In this document: in pieces, positions 52,442 to 64,000 of the stretch | Layout of the letters: each line of letters starts with the position of its first letter | How positions within the stretch are numbered: position 1 is the first letter of the stretch | NCBI GenBank assembly: GCA_013399015.1 | Contig: VWZX01008606.1 | Location: 1,364,001-1,428,000 of the forward strand | Length of the DNA: 64,000 nt | Reading direction: 5' to 3' | Origin: Galbula dea | Taxonomy: Eukaryota > Chordata > Aves > Piciformes > Galbulidae | Notes under the pieces: model-generated | What the model saw: only the letters and a program-made list of their open reading frames with translations | Database searches by the model: none | What the model was told of the DNA's origin: nothing | Made by a program: the position numbers and the translations under genes

Positions 52442-52536
52442 AGAGAGACCTTTTTGGAGCAGAACCTTTTGACCCTTTTAGCTGTGGAGCAGGAGATTTC
52501 CCTCCAGACATTCAGTCCAAACTAGATGAGATGCAG
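52442..52536 (+). CDS. GULP1: GULP1 coding exon, DPF-containing C-terminal region (residues 250-281)
   Basis: The exon is 95 nt: two bases complete Lys-250, then 31 codons, ending in phase 0. It encodes RDLFGAEPFDPFSCGAGDF then PPDIQSKLDEMQ. The EPFDPF segment is a DPF-type motif, a class known to bind clathrin-adaptor appendage domains, fitting the family's endocytic links. That binding is inferred here, not shown by sequence. The acceptor is gttccag, cut at 52441; the donor is gtaag at 52537. Ser for Asn before CGA and Gly for Ala in the same stretch are the only changes I notice from mammals. Confidence 0.97.
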
Positions 52537-55500
52537 GTAAGTACTGAGTTAACAGTTACACACTTGCTGTGCCTGTATGACTGTTCCTGAAATTCATATT
52601 TACATCATTCAGGAAATGCACACACAGGCTGCATGTGCAAATACATAGAGAAAAATCCTGTCTGAGGCTATTCCTTTTGTAAGTACATCTCATGGTGTTT
52701 GAGCTGGAATTTGCTTTTGCCTGAAGATCCTTAGATGGACACCTGCACTAGTTTAGGGTTTCTCAGCAGTATAATCAAAATGGATACTGGTACTTCTGCC
52801 TAGGAAGGGACTGAGTGAGCTGGAAGAGAGCCCTACAGCTACAGTGGTCTGGCTGCTCTTCAGTTGCAGCACTTGGCACCATCCCATATACCCTCATCTT
52901 TCCCTCAGTGGCATCAGCCTGGTTGGCATAGGCAAAGTCCATGCCTAAGGAGTCATGGCAGTTTTCTGCTGCCTTTAAAAATACCCTAGTGGAGTATGGC
53001 ACTCTGGGCAATTAAGCTATTGAGAATTAATTCAAGAATTCTTAACTGATGTGTATTTTATCAGGAAATGCTTGTTGTGAAACACTCAACAGTAACTGTT
53101 CAGTTATTGACCCAGTTTTGAAGCAGTTCTAGGAGGAAGCCTTCAAGTTTTGGAATAAATCTTCAGCCAGACTTTCCAAATTGCTAGCTCCTTGCCAGCT
53201 TGCTTGTCTGTTTATTTTTTCAGCAGACTGCCAGCAAACTGGAAGGCTAAAAATACTGGGAACTTAAATTTCTAGGATCCTGGCTCCTCAGCAGAAAATG
53301 TTCCCAGGGCTTCCAGTCCTCTGGTATCTCATGAGCTCACAAAGTCCAAGTGAGCTAGATCTTGGGCTCCTTCAGATCCTCTTTCCTGCCTGATTTTCAA
53401 AATGGCTGAAATAAGATTTAAATGCCATTTAATTTCCCTGAGTAAGAGTTCTTCATTCTGAATCATGGTAAAATTTTATTTTCCCTGTCAGTTTAGGATG
53501 GTGCCAATGGCAAACTCCACACACTGTCAAGTTAGGTTCTTGCTCACCTGTACTCTTGCCCTTAGAAGTTTAGAGAGCAGCTAAAAGCCAAAACTGGCTC
53601 CTTGGCAATTCCTGTAAAAATGCTTGTGCTTTGTGAGTGCTACACTGGTATTACCAAGCCTTTTAGAAGAAAACCCAAATCTTTTAGCACCTCACATTGA
53701 TCTATAGCAATGTTGCCATTTTTTATAGCCCATTTTGGGGAAAAAGTATATTGTAGCATCTGTGGCTGCTGGGAAGAACCCTATCAAGATAGCCTCATGT
53801 CACACAGTAAGAGTTCTGGTTATTACAGGGAATGTTTTGACAAAATTAGGACTCCTTAGCATATAAGACTGAAAAGGGCTGTCTCTTCATAAACCATCAG
53901 TAAATGGAAGAGCAGAAGTCTTTAGCCAAGATTTTTTGAAGTCATAAAATGAAAAACTCATATCATTTGTATTCTCTTGATCAAAATAACAACCAACCAA
54001 TAACATTTCTGTGCAACCATAGGGTATTACTGTGCCCTGTGACAAAGAATATTGCACTGGTCAGGTATTCCTCCCTTCACATACAGGTTTTGGGGTTTTC
54101 CAGCTCTCTTGGGTGCTTGATAAACTATTCTCACAGTTGGAAAGTCAAGCATATCAGTCTTAGAATACCTTGACATTTCCACTGGTAATTATTTAGAGTG
54201 TCTTTATGCTGGCACAAAACTCATTCATGTAAACTACACTTGAGAACAAGTGAAAAGCTGACAAAGGCAACTAACTTGGGCCAAAAGAACAGCTGTGTGC
54301 AGTTAATTTATTAGGTGGTTGGTGCAAAATACAGGTAGAAAACTTGTTTTTCCTAATATCTCTCTCTTTTTTTTTTTTTCTTCTTGTGCTTTCCTGGGTG
54401 CTCAGCGTCAGCGATGGTTGGTATATCATATTTTAACCATGGTATTTAAAGCCTTTACAGTTGAAGTGTGTGCATGTGTTCATGTCTGGTGCTTTTATTT
54501 TTATGTATCTGTGTGGACATACATCAAAGTTTAAGATCTGTATTTTATATATCCAACTCTGTAAGTCTGAGGCATTTTAATCTTCAGAGGTCTACAACTT
54601 TTAAGGCAGGGACAGCTCTGCATTACCAGCTGCTAATACTAAGCCTTTATTTTCATTGCTGTTTCTCTTCCATGTGTACTAGTGAAATCTCCAGTTTCCA
54701 TTATTAAAATTGTCATTAGTGAAATGGTGTAAGCAAAACCTTTGATAGACAGATTTTTGGTCAGTGCAATCACATTTGTGAATGCATTTTGATTTGGAAA
54801 TAATTGTGTAAAAAGTTTGCAGTGAGCAGAAAAGAGTTGTGCTAGAAGTCAACAGTTGCTAGATATACAACCTGTAAGGAGGAGTGTCAGATGGGTGCTA
54901 CAAAAGGTAAAAGCACAGAACATGTAATGTGCTGTGGGAAATCTGATCTTAAGAAACAGGAAAGAAAAATACAGGCTGCTGTCCTTCTCTGGAATGCAAA
55001 ATGAAGGAAGCTGTTACCTTCACACTATCAAGAGTACAGCCTGAGTCTTAGTAAATGTCTGTTTAAATCTATTTAAATGTGTTAAACAAGGAAAGGTGAG
55101 TTGTTTGTGAACACATCTAATAGTTCAAAATTTAAACTTATTGTCAGAGAGTGTTAAATCAGCTTATCCTCCACTCAGGAGGTGTAGAGCTCTGTCAGAT
55201 GACTCAGCAAACATGCCACAGTCTGCAGAAGAGCTATTTGGTGTATGCCTGCCTTGGGAGGTGATGTGTGAGCAAAGTGGGAGAGGGAGGCACAGCAGAA
55301 GAGGTGTTGGAGAATAGACTCTTAAATAGTTGGTACTTTTCCTTTGCATCCAGTATTCTGGACTTAATGAGATCAGTTCCCTGACCTCTGGGGGAACACT
55401 TTTGTGCTTAAACTTTAGTAAGGATCCAGATTTCACCCTTAAGGTCTTTCTAATCCATTTCTTGGTCTACTATGGTGATGAGTTAAGGGACTCAAGGGAA

Positions 55501-58500
55501 TGGCATGAAGCTGTGCCAGGGAGTGTTTAGGTTGGGAATTAGGAAAAGGTTCTTCACCCAGAGGGTGGTGGAGCACTGGAGCAGGCTCCCAAGGGAAGCA
55601 GTCACAGTGCCAAGCCTGACAGAATTCAAAGAGCATTTGGACAAGGTTCTCTGGCTCATGGTGTAATTTTGGGTGTTGTTCTGTCCATAGGCAAAAGTTG
55701 ACTGAATGTCCTTGTGGGTCCCTTCCAACTCAGGGCATTCCTTGATCCTGTGGTCTTTCTGGAGAGCTCAAAAAACATGCTGAGATGTGGCTTTTACAGC
55801 TGAGGCCTCTCTCTGATGACTTTCCAACCTCCTGTTTCCCTCCACCCTTTATGCTAAAACATTTTCATCTTCTCTATTTTGACTGTATCCAGCCATTAAT
55901 AAAATGAATCTCTCTGTTTTCCCAGAAATCTTGCAGTGAGGGGAAGTTTCCCTGGATCATGAATCATACCAGCAACAGCTGCTATAACTTATTAAAATCT
56001 CAAGGTAGTTGATATCATAAAGCTTCCAGAAGCTGTAAACCCTTCTCCCTGCTCACCCTGAAGCAGTCAGTAGGCTTGTTATCTTTCCATCTGAAATAAG
56101 TTATGCTCAGCCCTCTAAATTATCTTCTCAGAGACCTGTAAATTTATCATTGCTTCATTGGGTTTGTGCTGACTTCATCTCCTTGAGTCAAGTCACTGGG
56201 AAGTGATAAGTGAGTTAACCTCAGAGCTATAAAGTTGACTTTGGCAAATTGGTCTTCTAATACCATGCAAGTTCTTTCTCTCTTGCTAGTTTTAACCAGA
56301 ATTGCTCACATCTTATTACAGACTCCAAAAAAGTGGGAGTTTTGGAAGAGGGGTTGGTTTGGGATTACTTTTGTAGTAAAAAGAAGCTTTACTCCTGTCT
56401 TTAAGAGACCAATCACATCCTTTAGCCCAATACCATTCTTCTGGGTAACTAAGATGGTCAGTGCTTGTGTTAAATCATCTTGAAAACTGAAAAGGATACT
56501 TGACCTATCATCTTGGGGATGTGAACACAGAATTAAGGCACAATGTTGATACACACTTCATACCCATTCCTGTTTCCACACCTGTCCAGTGCCAGGGGAT
56601 GGCTTTTTTTTCCTGCATTCTCTGAAAATCAGCAGGTGTGAGAGATTTTCTGACATGATTCTGACATTCCACATGAGTTCCTGTTTCCTGAACCTTTAAA
56701 GTCCAGGAAGGGCATAGAACACATTATTTAAGGAACAGACAGTGGGTTAATGCTGATAGCACATGTTCTTAGAAGCTGTCTGAATTTCACAAGGCAAAAT
56801 GTTTGAAATGCTGTGTGCTACAATTAATGTTGCATTTTATGTATATATAGTATGTAATGTGTACCAAGTGCTGACTACATGTGTCACTTTAAAAGAAAAA
56901 ATACTCTGCCTAGCACATTAATGGAGTTCCTTACCCCCAAAAAAAGATAAAAATCATAATTTATAATCTGCTCAGTCTTTCCAAGTGACTTCATTATTAT
57001 TACAGCTGCAAATGGTGGATTTTGGAGTGTCTAGGGTAGTAGGCATATGCTGTATGTTGGGTACTGTAATAGTCATAGAGCAGCTTCAAGTAGGAGCCAT
57101 GAGATTTGAGAGACTTACAGTTCTGATGTATAGATAAAGTGTGTTCCTGAAAGTGGACATAAAGCTCACAGGGTTTTCTGTACTGCTGTGAGAGCTGCAG
57201 CAGAGGATCCCAATTCTATTATCTGCATTAATCACAGTTCAACTGTGTCTTGGACATACAGGAGAATCTTCTCTCAAAACCTTTTCTTCCCAGGGTTTGC
57301 TTGGCTACAACTGATTAGACTTTTTAATTCTATCATGTATCTACCAAAGTGTAGTTTGAGAGATTCCAAAAATTATTTAAGAATCTGGAATTACTTTACA
57401 AAAGTTGAGGAATTGGGAATGGAGATGGCTGGGGAAGATCTGAAGTCTGTGCTTTCCTGATCTTTGGCAAGTTGATTGCAGTCACTTGGCCAAAGAGTCT
57501 GCTGGACAAGGATGTTCTGGTTTTTCTTTTATGAGGGCTGCAATTAATTAAATGGGACTGTTGCTTGAGGAAAATACAGCTCTTTTGCTTTGTTTATACT
57601 CCTACACACTTCTTGTCCTTAACTTAAATAGCCATGAAGACAAAAAATTGGATTTTACCCTCTTCTAAAATCTGAGAAATGCCCAGACAGCTATTGAGAT
57701 TGCCTTGGTGTCCTCTTTGTTGGGCTTTTTTTAACCCTGTGATTGGCATGGAAGTTTCAGCCTACTTGAAACTGTAGTACCTGGTATTTGATGAGAGTGG
57801 GGTTTGTGTGATTTAAGAGGTGAACATTGAAGTGTCATGTTCTGTGTGCATGAGCCATTTGTAAGTATGCATGTGTTAGCACTGCAGTTCCTGACACTGG
57901 ACTGCTAGGTTTTACTTCCTTATCAATTCTGCCTGTAAGAGAAGCTGAAGGTGAGTTCTCAGGTGTGCAACTGAGAACAGAATATTTAAAAAGCCAAGAA
58001 AAAAATTTAAGTTGAAAAAGAAAAATTCAAAAGCAAAAAGCCTTAAAGAGGAGGAGCAGGACTAAGTGGAGGAGGGAAGGTGATCTGGACTGAGGTTGCA
58101 GAAGGAAAGCTGAAGGAGATCAGTGTTCTCAAGAAAGCAGAAATACTTCCCAGTAAAGTCATAGCAAACACAAGCTAAGTGATAAGTGACAAAATATCAG
58201 TTTGTAAGGAATAAACCAAAAATGAACCTCCCCACATGATCACCTTAAGAGCAGTGCCCTCAAGAGAAGAGGTGTGTGTTCTTCTATACAATGCATCATC
58301 TGATTTGCTCTTAGCTAGCCAGAAAAAAAGAGAACTGGAAAATTCAGAACTGGAAGCAGCCTTTAAATACTTCAGAAGGTTAGCAGTTCAGACAGTCTGT
58401 AGCTACAGGGTTTACAATTTAACAGGCTAGATTGAGGTGCTAATTCTCTGAACTCTTCTGTGTCAGCATTCCTCCTTTGTCTGCAGCTAAATCAATTAGT

Positions 58501-60234
58501 GCTATCCTTTGGGTAAATGAACAGTGTCTGTTCATAACAGGGTGTGTTTGACTTGGAACTGCAGTTACTGTTTGCTTGAAATATTTAATTTTTTTTGTTG
58601 CATTGAATGCTCTTCCTGTTAGCCTTCAGCAAAACACAGAGAAGACAAAAAGAGAAAAGAGTCAAATGTACACCAGTGACCTTTGGCAGTACCATGTCAG
58701 CTAGGTAGGGCAAACAGTTGGAGGAGATTTACACCACAGGACTGCTACTGGCTCATCATTCCATAGTATGGATCTCTGCCTGTAGGAAAATGCAGATTTT
58801 ATTTGCAACATCACAGATTATTTAGTAACAATTGCCAGAAAGTTTGTTTCTGTTTCTCAGCATTACTCCTCTGATGGCAGTAGCTGGTGAGGTTATTAAA
58901 CATTCATACCTTTTCAGGCTCTAGCCTGTGCTTTCAATTTGTTTGCCATTCAGCTGGTTTGACTTGGGATTTGCCTTTGAAAACCAAAAGGTATGCTCTT
59001 GAGGTGCTGCTGTGCATGATGAGAAAAGGCTTGGGCTTATGCCTAATCCCAGTTCAGATTGCTTTAGAAAGAGATTTATTTTGTTTACAAGATGTTTGCT
59101 TCTTGACAGCAAACATTATTGATTTTGTAGCATACCAGTAGCATTCTCGAAGTGAACTGTGTGTTAAGACCACACTGAACTGAACAGTGTGACAGCTGCC
59201 ACAGGAGTTGATGTTTTCCTGGCATTTCTATTCAGAGCCCTTGTTTCCAGTTGCTCATAGCTTTACAGTCACTTAACAAGTGAAATTTTCTTGACTCAGA
59301 GGTGACTTTTTGCTTGGAAGTCAAGCTACTTACAAAGCAAAAAGAGGAACAAAAACAAGAGAACTTTCCCTGTATTAAAAGTGTTTTTGTTATTTTGGAA
59401 CAGGTATAAGCTAAGTACATTTTGTAACCCAAACACAGATACTTGTGGAATGACTTTCTCTTCAGTAGAGGAGGTGGTAGCATCTAGTTGGTGTTTCTGT
59501 GAATCAAACTAATGTGAGTAAGAAGAGGAATATTGATCCAACCTTCTAAAGAAATTCTTGGCACTTTAGTCTAAAGACCATTGTATTCTGTTTCACTGAG
59601 TTACTTGCCTTTGGAACTCACAGTAGGGCAAGTGTGATTTGAGTTGCCTTTTTAGGGAAGCTGAGATGGCAGCAGGGCTGTAAAGCATTTACCTGTCAAC
59701 ATCACTCAGCACAAACCTCTTGAGATGTGGCTGAGTCCACTTCTTGGTGGACTTACCTCTAAGATAAGGGATTACTGAATGTAGGAGACACCTGGTACTA
59801 GTAACAATGTGCATGATTTATCTGGATCTTTAAAGTGTAAGTATAATAAACTCTTTGCTCATGTAGCCCTAATCTTTCCTGCTTAGAAATCATGTTGAGT
59901 GTTATTGAGGAGCAACATGATGCAAGTCAAGCTTGTCTGTTTTTCTATCAGCCAGTGTATATGAATAGTCAATATTTTTATCACATTTTATTCATTTCAT
60001 ATACATGCTGTATTGGTTTTGTTGTGCAAGATGCATCCTTTTAGAAGTTAAGCACTAAGACTCAGTAAAAATCAGCTGACCAAATAATGGAGGTATCTGT
60101 GAATTCACTCTGAAGCACCCTTAGGGTTTATCTGCCTAAAGATAAGCTGAAATGTAGATGTTTTTTAGAAAGAAAGATCTTAATCCTTCAGCAGTCACTT
60201 TCCTTTTTATTAACTATGTCTTGTTTTATTGCAG
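52537..60234 (+). other. GULP1: GULP1 last intron, about 7.7 kb
   Basis: The intron runs from gtaag to a T-rich acceptor ending ttattgcag. It holds one plus-oriented CR1 fragment (55476-55754) and a poly-T run near 54367. I see nothing else specific. Confidence 0.9.
55476..55754 (+). mobile_element. CR1 LINE 3' fragment (divergent subtype)
   Basis: It contains gttgggaattaggaaaaggt, then gagggtggtggagcactgga, gggtcccttccaactcaggg and a tail of the gatcctgtgg type. The order matches the ORF2 end plus 3' UTR of CR1. 5' truncated. Confidence 0.88.
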
Positions 60235-60306
60235 GAGGGGTTCAAAATGGGATTAACTCTTGAAGGCACAGTGTTTTGTCTTGATCCACTGGACAGCAGG
60301 TGCTGA
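60235..60306 (+). CDS. GULP1: GULP1 terminal coding exon and stop (residues 282-304)
   Basis: This part of the last exon encodes 23 residues, EGFKMGLTLEGTVFCLDPLD then SRC, followed by TGA at 60304-60306. The acceptor is ttattgcag, cut at 60234. The peptide appears identical to the mammalian C-terminus, and the stop gives the family's usual total of 304 residues. The high conservation of this short tail suggests a binding function, but no named motif is visible. Confidence 0.97.
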   Translation, partial: EGFKMGLTLEGTVFCLDPLDSRC

Positions 60307-60336
60307 TGCCAAGAAACTAAATGTGAAGTTCCAACA

Positions 60337-60378
60337 GTGTTGGGTTGGGTTGGTTTGTTTGGTTGGGGTTTTTTTGTT
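60337..60378 (+). repeat. GGGTT-like tract with poly-T in the GULP1 3' UTR
   Basis: It starts about 30 nt after the stop: gttgggttgggttggtttg, then tttggttggggttttttt. Five runs of two to four G separated by short T loops. Confidence 0.8.
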
Positions 60379-60539
60379 AATCCTGAACACCTATTCACAG
60401 ATATTATCCATGTGCCAAAAACTGCTTCTTTTCAACATGTAAACTCTTGTGACATTTGCATCTGTAAAAAAAAATCCCACTTAGTCCCAGTCTTTCTCTG
60501 TACAAATGTAAAAAGCTGTATTTTGTTTCTGAAATATGA

Positions 60540-60545
60540 ATTAAA
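60540..60545 (+). terminator. Proximal poly(A) signal candidate (ATTAAA)
   Basis: The common variant signal ATTAAA is followed within 10-30 nt by a GU/U-rich stretch (gttgtgtttctttctctc), the expected downstream element. Use would give a 3' UTR of about 250 nt. Confidence 0.5.
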
Positions 60546-61415
60546 ATGATGCTGTTGTGTTTCTTTCTCTCCCATTTTGGCCCAAGTTTATTATGCTTTA
60601 TGACTATTAGCCTGGAGAAGTTCTTCAGGAAGCTCATACAGCCATGCAAGCATGATTTCTACATAATACTTTACCTGACAGCACTTTGAAATTATGCTTT
60701 TATACTATTATTTAATAGTCAAGCAGTAAAATGATTAATATCTAGTACAGAAAACAAATCCAAACTGCAGTGGAAAAAAAGCAGAAAATACTAACCATCA
60801 ACATATGCTTAAAAGGTAAATCTGGATGCTGTGGAATTGATTTCTGTTACTGTGTATAGTTACTATGCTATATATATGTTATTAGTTGATAAAATCCAGA
60901 AGTTTTTAGGTCCTTAATTCCTCTTGTAGAAACTTAACAAATTGTGAGTATGCTAATGAGCATTTAATGAGCCTTGAAGATCTGCTAAATTGCAGAATGG
61001 ACAAAAGCAACTGCCCTTTGTTTAGATATTTCAGAGCTGAGCTGTAAAATGTGTGTGATTTGCTATTCATTACATGACAACCATAATTTAAAAAGGAGAT
61101 TATGGTCTGGCATTTACTTAGGAGTTTCTGTAATCTGGTGTATAAGCAGCACTCCATTTGCTGGGCTCAGTTGTGTAAGTGACTTTCAACACCTGAGTGT
61201 TTCCAGTCAGACTCTGTTGAGTCCTTTTTGCACTGTCTGCAAAATGTTGTCTTAACTATGATTTTGAAGCTTGCTGCAAGAATTTTAGTCTTAAGTTAGT
61301 GGGTCCTTCATGCCCACTGGTTGTTCATGTTACAGTGCATAGCAAAATGTTCAGCTGCTGGTGAGTCAAATGCTGACCTGTCTATGCATACTCTGCATTA
61401 ATCTTCAGCATAAGC

Positions 61416-61421
61416 AATAAA
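61416..61421 (+). terminator. Middle poly(A) signal candidate (AATAAA)
   Basis: A canonical hexamer, but the 30 nt after it are not GU-rich, so it is the weakest of the three candidates. Confidence 0.25.
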
Positions 61422-61865
61422 ATACCTTCTTAAACCTATCTCAGCAAAATGTTATCAGTGTTTTGATGCCCAAACCCCCCATTAGTTCAACTCAAAATCT
61501 CTTGAATAGTTTCCCCTCAAAACATGCAGATGTGGAAAACCCCAAAATACAAGGTTTGGGGGTTTGGTTTTTTGTGTTTGCTTTTTTCTTCCCTTTTTTC
61601 ACGAGAGATACTGATGGTTTTATCCTTAACAGTTGCAGTTTACACCCAAAAAAAGATGCATTTTGCAAATACATCATCACAGGTATATCTTTATGCCTTT
61701 TTCAACAAAGTACTTCTGCATATACCTTTGAGCTCCACTGAAAGGAATAGGATTCTTCCTCTGCTGGGTTTGACATATGCTCAGGTGCTGTGCTGAATGG
61801 GGCCCTTCATGTCCTACATTACAGGAGTCTTCCTCTCTCTCTTGTTCTGTGTTCAGCATTCATAT

Positions 61866-61910
61866 AGAGTATTATATATAAATATATATATATTAAAAAT
61901 ATACAAAATC
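61866..61910. repeat. Alternating TA-rich run in the 3' UTR
   Basis: A near-pure A/T stretch with alternating ta dinucleotides (aaatatatatatatt). Confidence 0.8.
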
Positions 61911-62334
61911 ACTAACAAATAGAATAGTATATGTTTCATAAAGAAAAAAGTCTTTATAATTTTGTTTGTCATATAGTATTTTGGAATTTGTATAATGAGG
62001 ATGTTTAGTAGCCATAGCAATGGCCTTTTTTAACAAATAGAATTTGTATTTTTATTGTACTTTAAAAAAGCTTTACATAATAAGCATCTATTTAGTGGTC
62101 ATTTATTATCAATGGTAACACTAAGATAATATTTGCACATTTTAAGATACCTTTTTCGTTACTGATTTTTATGATAGCTGACTGCAGATGGCATGGCTCA
62201 GTAACACATACCTGGTCAATCCATCCAGAAATGCTTCAGTCAACACAGCAGTGCATTTTTAATGACAAGGTTGTGTGATCCAATTGGAAACTGTATTTCT
62301 ATGTAATCTCAAATGTCTGTTTAATTTTGCCTAA

Positions 62335-62340
62335 AATAAA
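62335..62340 (+). terminator. Distal poly(A) signal candidate (AATAAA)
   Basis: A canonical hexamer followed by tgtttttaag and then attgtgtcc, a usable U/GU-rich downstream element. It would close a UTR of about 2.05 kb. Confidence 0.55.
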
Positions 62341-62360
62341 TGTTTTTAAGTAAATTGTGT

Positions 62361-63337
62361 CCTAGAAGCCAATGTTCATTCAGTAAAATGCCCAGGGGAA
62401 GGGAGGTGGGGAGGGGCTTGCATGTTGGGCAGGACCTGCCACAAAGGATGGTTTATTGCTAAGATATCTCAAAGTCAACTTATCTACTAGAAAAGGCTGA
62501 TCTGAGCCAGTGTAGAGTAATTCTGAGGTTTGACCTTTAGTATTGCGTTTGGTTTAATCTGTAATCAGCAGAGAAAAATCTTGTTCTATATGCAGCTACC
62601 TAATACTACTAATTAGGGAGTAACTCTCTTCAGGGATCTAATTGACTCTGTTGCTTTGAGTTGGAGTATTTTGATTTGGGGGTTTATTTTGGGGGTTTTT
62701 TTTGCACTTAGCTGCTCAATATACTTAACTACTAAATGAATCCTGATAGTTATTTAAGGAGTAAAAGATGTAATTGAAGTCTTTCCACATCCTAGAAAGC
62801 AACATCTGTAAGCCAAGTGTTTTAATGGGACAGGCTGCTGCATGTGGTGGTGATGCTTTTGAGAAGAGAGCTTACACCACCTGGTTAAAAACACAATGAT
62901 AATAATCAAAAAAACCTTTTAAAAATTAGATTATTTGAGAGCAGGTCAGAGGGGAAAGACAGTGCTAAGGGAATTCGTTGAGCTGGTAGAGAAGTGCTAA
63001 GTTTTGAACATTCTGAAAATGGAGCAGTTTCTCTTGCTAATGCCAAGAGAATTAGACTGTGGATAGAACCTTGTGATTCCTGGGCTGTGTGAAGCAGAGG
63101 CTTGTGGCTGGCTTCTGCTCTTGATGCCTGTGTACTTCCTCCTGCCAGCCAGCCTGCTGTGTCCCTCTTCTCCTTACATTTTCTCAGCCCTCACCCATTC
63201 TCCCGACTCTTTATCTTCTCTCATCACCTTTCCTGCCTAATTTTTGTTATTTGTATTCCTCTTGAGAACTTTCTGGTAGCCATTCCTGATATCAGAAAGC
63301 ATGACTGTGTTACACACTTCCCTGCCCCAGCTGCTCC
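62361..63337. other. Intergenic sequence after GULP1
   Basis: Unique-looking AT-rich DNA with G/T-rich short runs near 62680-62700. No exon, repeat element or RNA gene was recognised. Confidence 0.7.
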
Positions 63338-64000
63338 TGCAGAGAATCTCTGAAGGAAAACTTCTGGAAACTTTTTCTCCTGTGGATGGCTGAGGTGAGG
63401 CAGAGGTTCTGGAGCCAATCTGCGAGGGAAGAGAGGAGTGGAGATTTCTGCATGCAATTGCTGTGGTAAGGGAGAGGTTTTTGAGGGAGTCTCTGTGCAG
63501 AGAGGAGCAGGGAGGGTTTTCATCCTCTCAGTTGCTGACTTGAGGGAGAGCTTTTTGGAGGGAATCTGTGAGGAAAGAGAAGAGGGGAAATTGTCCTTTG
63601 AATTGGTGAGGTGAGGGAGAAGTTTTGGAGGGAATCTCTGAGGGGAAAGAGGTGGAAACCTGTTTCTCCTGTGAATTGCTGAGGTGAAGGAGATGTTTTA
63701 GGGGGAATTTCTGAGGGAAACAAGGGAGATATTTTCTGCTTCGCTTTACTGAGGTGAGTCAGACCTTTTTGGAGTGAATCTGTGAGGGAAGAGAAGAGGG
63801 GGAATTGTCCTTCGAATCGCTGAGGTGAGGGAGAAGTTTTGGAGGGAATTTCTGAGGGAAGACGGGAGGAATTCTGTTCCCTTTTGAATTAACAGAGCTG
63901 AGGGAGAGGTTTTTGAGGGAATCTCTGAGGAAAAAGATGGACGTTTTTTCTCCTGTCAGTTGCTGCAGCGAATGAGATGTTTTGGAGTGTATTTGTGGGA
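63338..64000. repeat. Tandem repeat, unit about 72 bp, about nine copies, cut by window end
   Basis: A purine-rich plus strand repeats the words gctgaggtgagggaga, then tttggagggaatctctga and ggaaagaga. The anchor word starts at about 63391, 63462, 63536, 63607, 63680, 63750, 63821, 63894 and 63964, so spacing is 70-74 bp. Copies differ from each other by many substitutions and small indels. Spacing is often not a multiple of three, which argues against coding. The array runs off the right edge. Confidence 0.9.

Larger units (their letters stand above)
19265..60306 (+). other. GULP1: GULP1 gene, 3' coding portion (8 exons)
   Basis: This span is the coding part of GULP1, the vertebrate orthologue of nematode CED-6. 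The family is a cytosolic adaptor whose PTB domain binds NPxY-type motifs in engulfment receptors such as LRP1, MEGF10 and stabilins. It self-associates through a coiled coil and acts in apoptotic-cell clearance and endosomal traffic. Eight plus-strand exons join in one frame and give residues 31-304, assuming the usual 30 residues are encoded upstream. The stop falls exactly where a 304-residue protein should end. Differences from the mammalian protein as I recall it are few and cluster in the linker after the coiled coil. Introns are about 7.8, 2.4, 3.2, 0.4, 14.0, 4.8 and 7.7 kb. No frameshift or premature stop was seen, so the gene appears intact. The first coding exon or exons and the promoter are outside the window. 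Confidence 0.97.
60307..62360 (+). other. GULP1: GULP1 3' untranslated region
   Basis: This sequence follows the stop codon without a splice signal I would trust. It is AU-rich, with an especially AT-dense stretch at about 61860-62160 that includes an alternating TA run. A GGGTT-like tract lies close to the stop (60337-60378). Three poly(A) signal candidates suggest a short and a long UTR form. The distal end is placed about 20 nt past the AATAAA at 62335 and is an estimate. Confidence 0.75.

Noticed and set aside
63224..63723. Two minus-strand ORFs rich in Pro and Ser
   Set aside because: They overlap the 72-bp tandem repeat, whose spacing is often not a multiple of three, so no consistent peptide repeat is maintained.

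Overview
The window looks like nuclear DNA from a bird. The host exons read as a tetrapod GULP1, and the interspersed repeats are almost all 5'-truncated CR1 LINE fragments with the typical avian 3' end. There is also one solo LTR of the kind seen in avian ERVL-like elements. Base composition is AT-leaning and CpG-poor. The sequence alone does not fix the species. Two isolated N bases (38144 and 47117) show this is an assembled genome.

The window is dominated by one plus-strand gene, the 3' part of GULP1 (PTB-domain engulfment adaptor 1). Eight coding exons were read directly: 19265-19336, 27109-27207, 29619-29756, 32912-33028, 33420-33512, 47525-47663, 52442-52536 and 60235-60306. Each has AG/GT borders where a border is required, and together they form one open frame. 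They correspond to residues 31-304 of the usual 304-residue protein: nearly all of the PTB domain, the coiled coil, the Pro/Ser-rich linker with a PxxP stretch and DPF motif, and the conserved C-terminus. The exon or exons for residues 1-30 were not found and probably lie upstream. The 3' UTR runs from 60307 to about 62360 and has three candidate poly(A) signals.

Layout: 1-19264 is upstream intron, holding a CpG-rich LTR-like segment (1121-1567), a solo ERV LTR (10273-10957) and three CR1 fragments. From 19265 to 60306 there are eight exons and seven introns with further CR1 copies, one carrying an internal 243-bp tandem duplication at an N base. From 62361 to 64000 is intergenic DNA ending in an approximately 72-bp tandem repeat that continues past the window.

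The observation most worth checking is an open, Pro/Ser-rich segment at 44647-44871 inside the 14-kb intron between the coiled-coil exon and the linker exon. It has a strong polypyrimidine/CAG acceptor, is exactly 75 codons, and is phase 0 at both ends, matching its neighbours. It could be an alternative cassette exon that lengthens the GULP1 linker. No bacterial-type systems, CRISPR arrays, rRNA or tRNA genes were seen.
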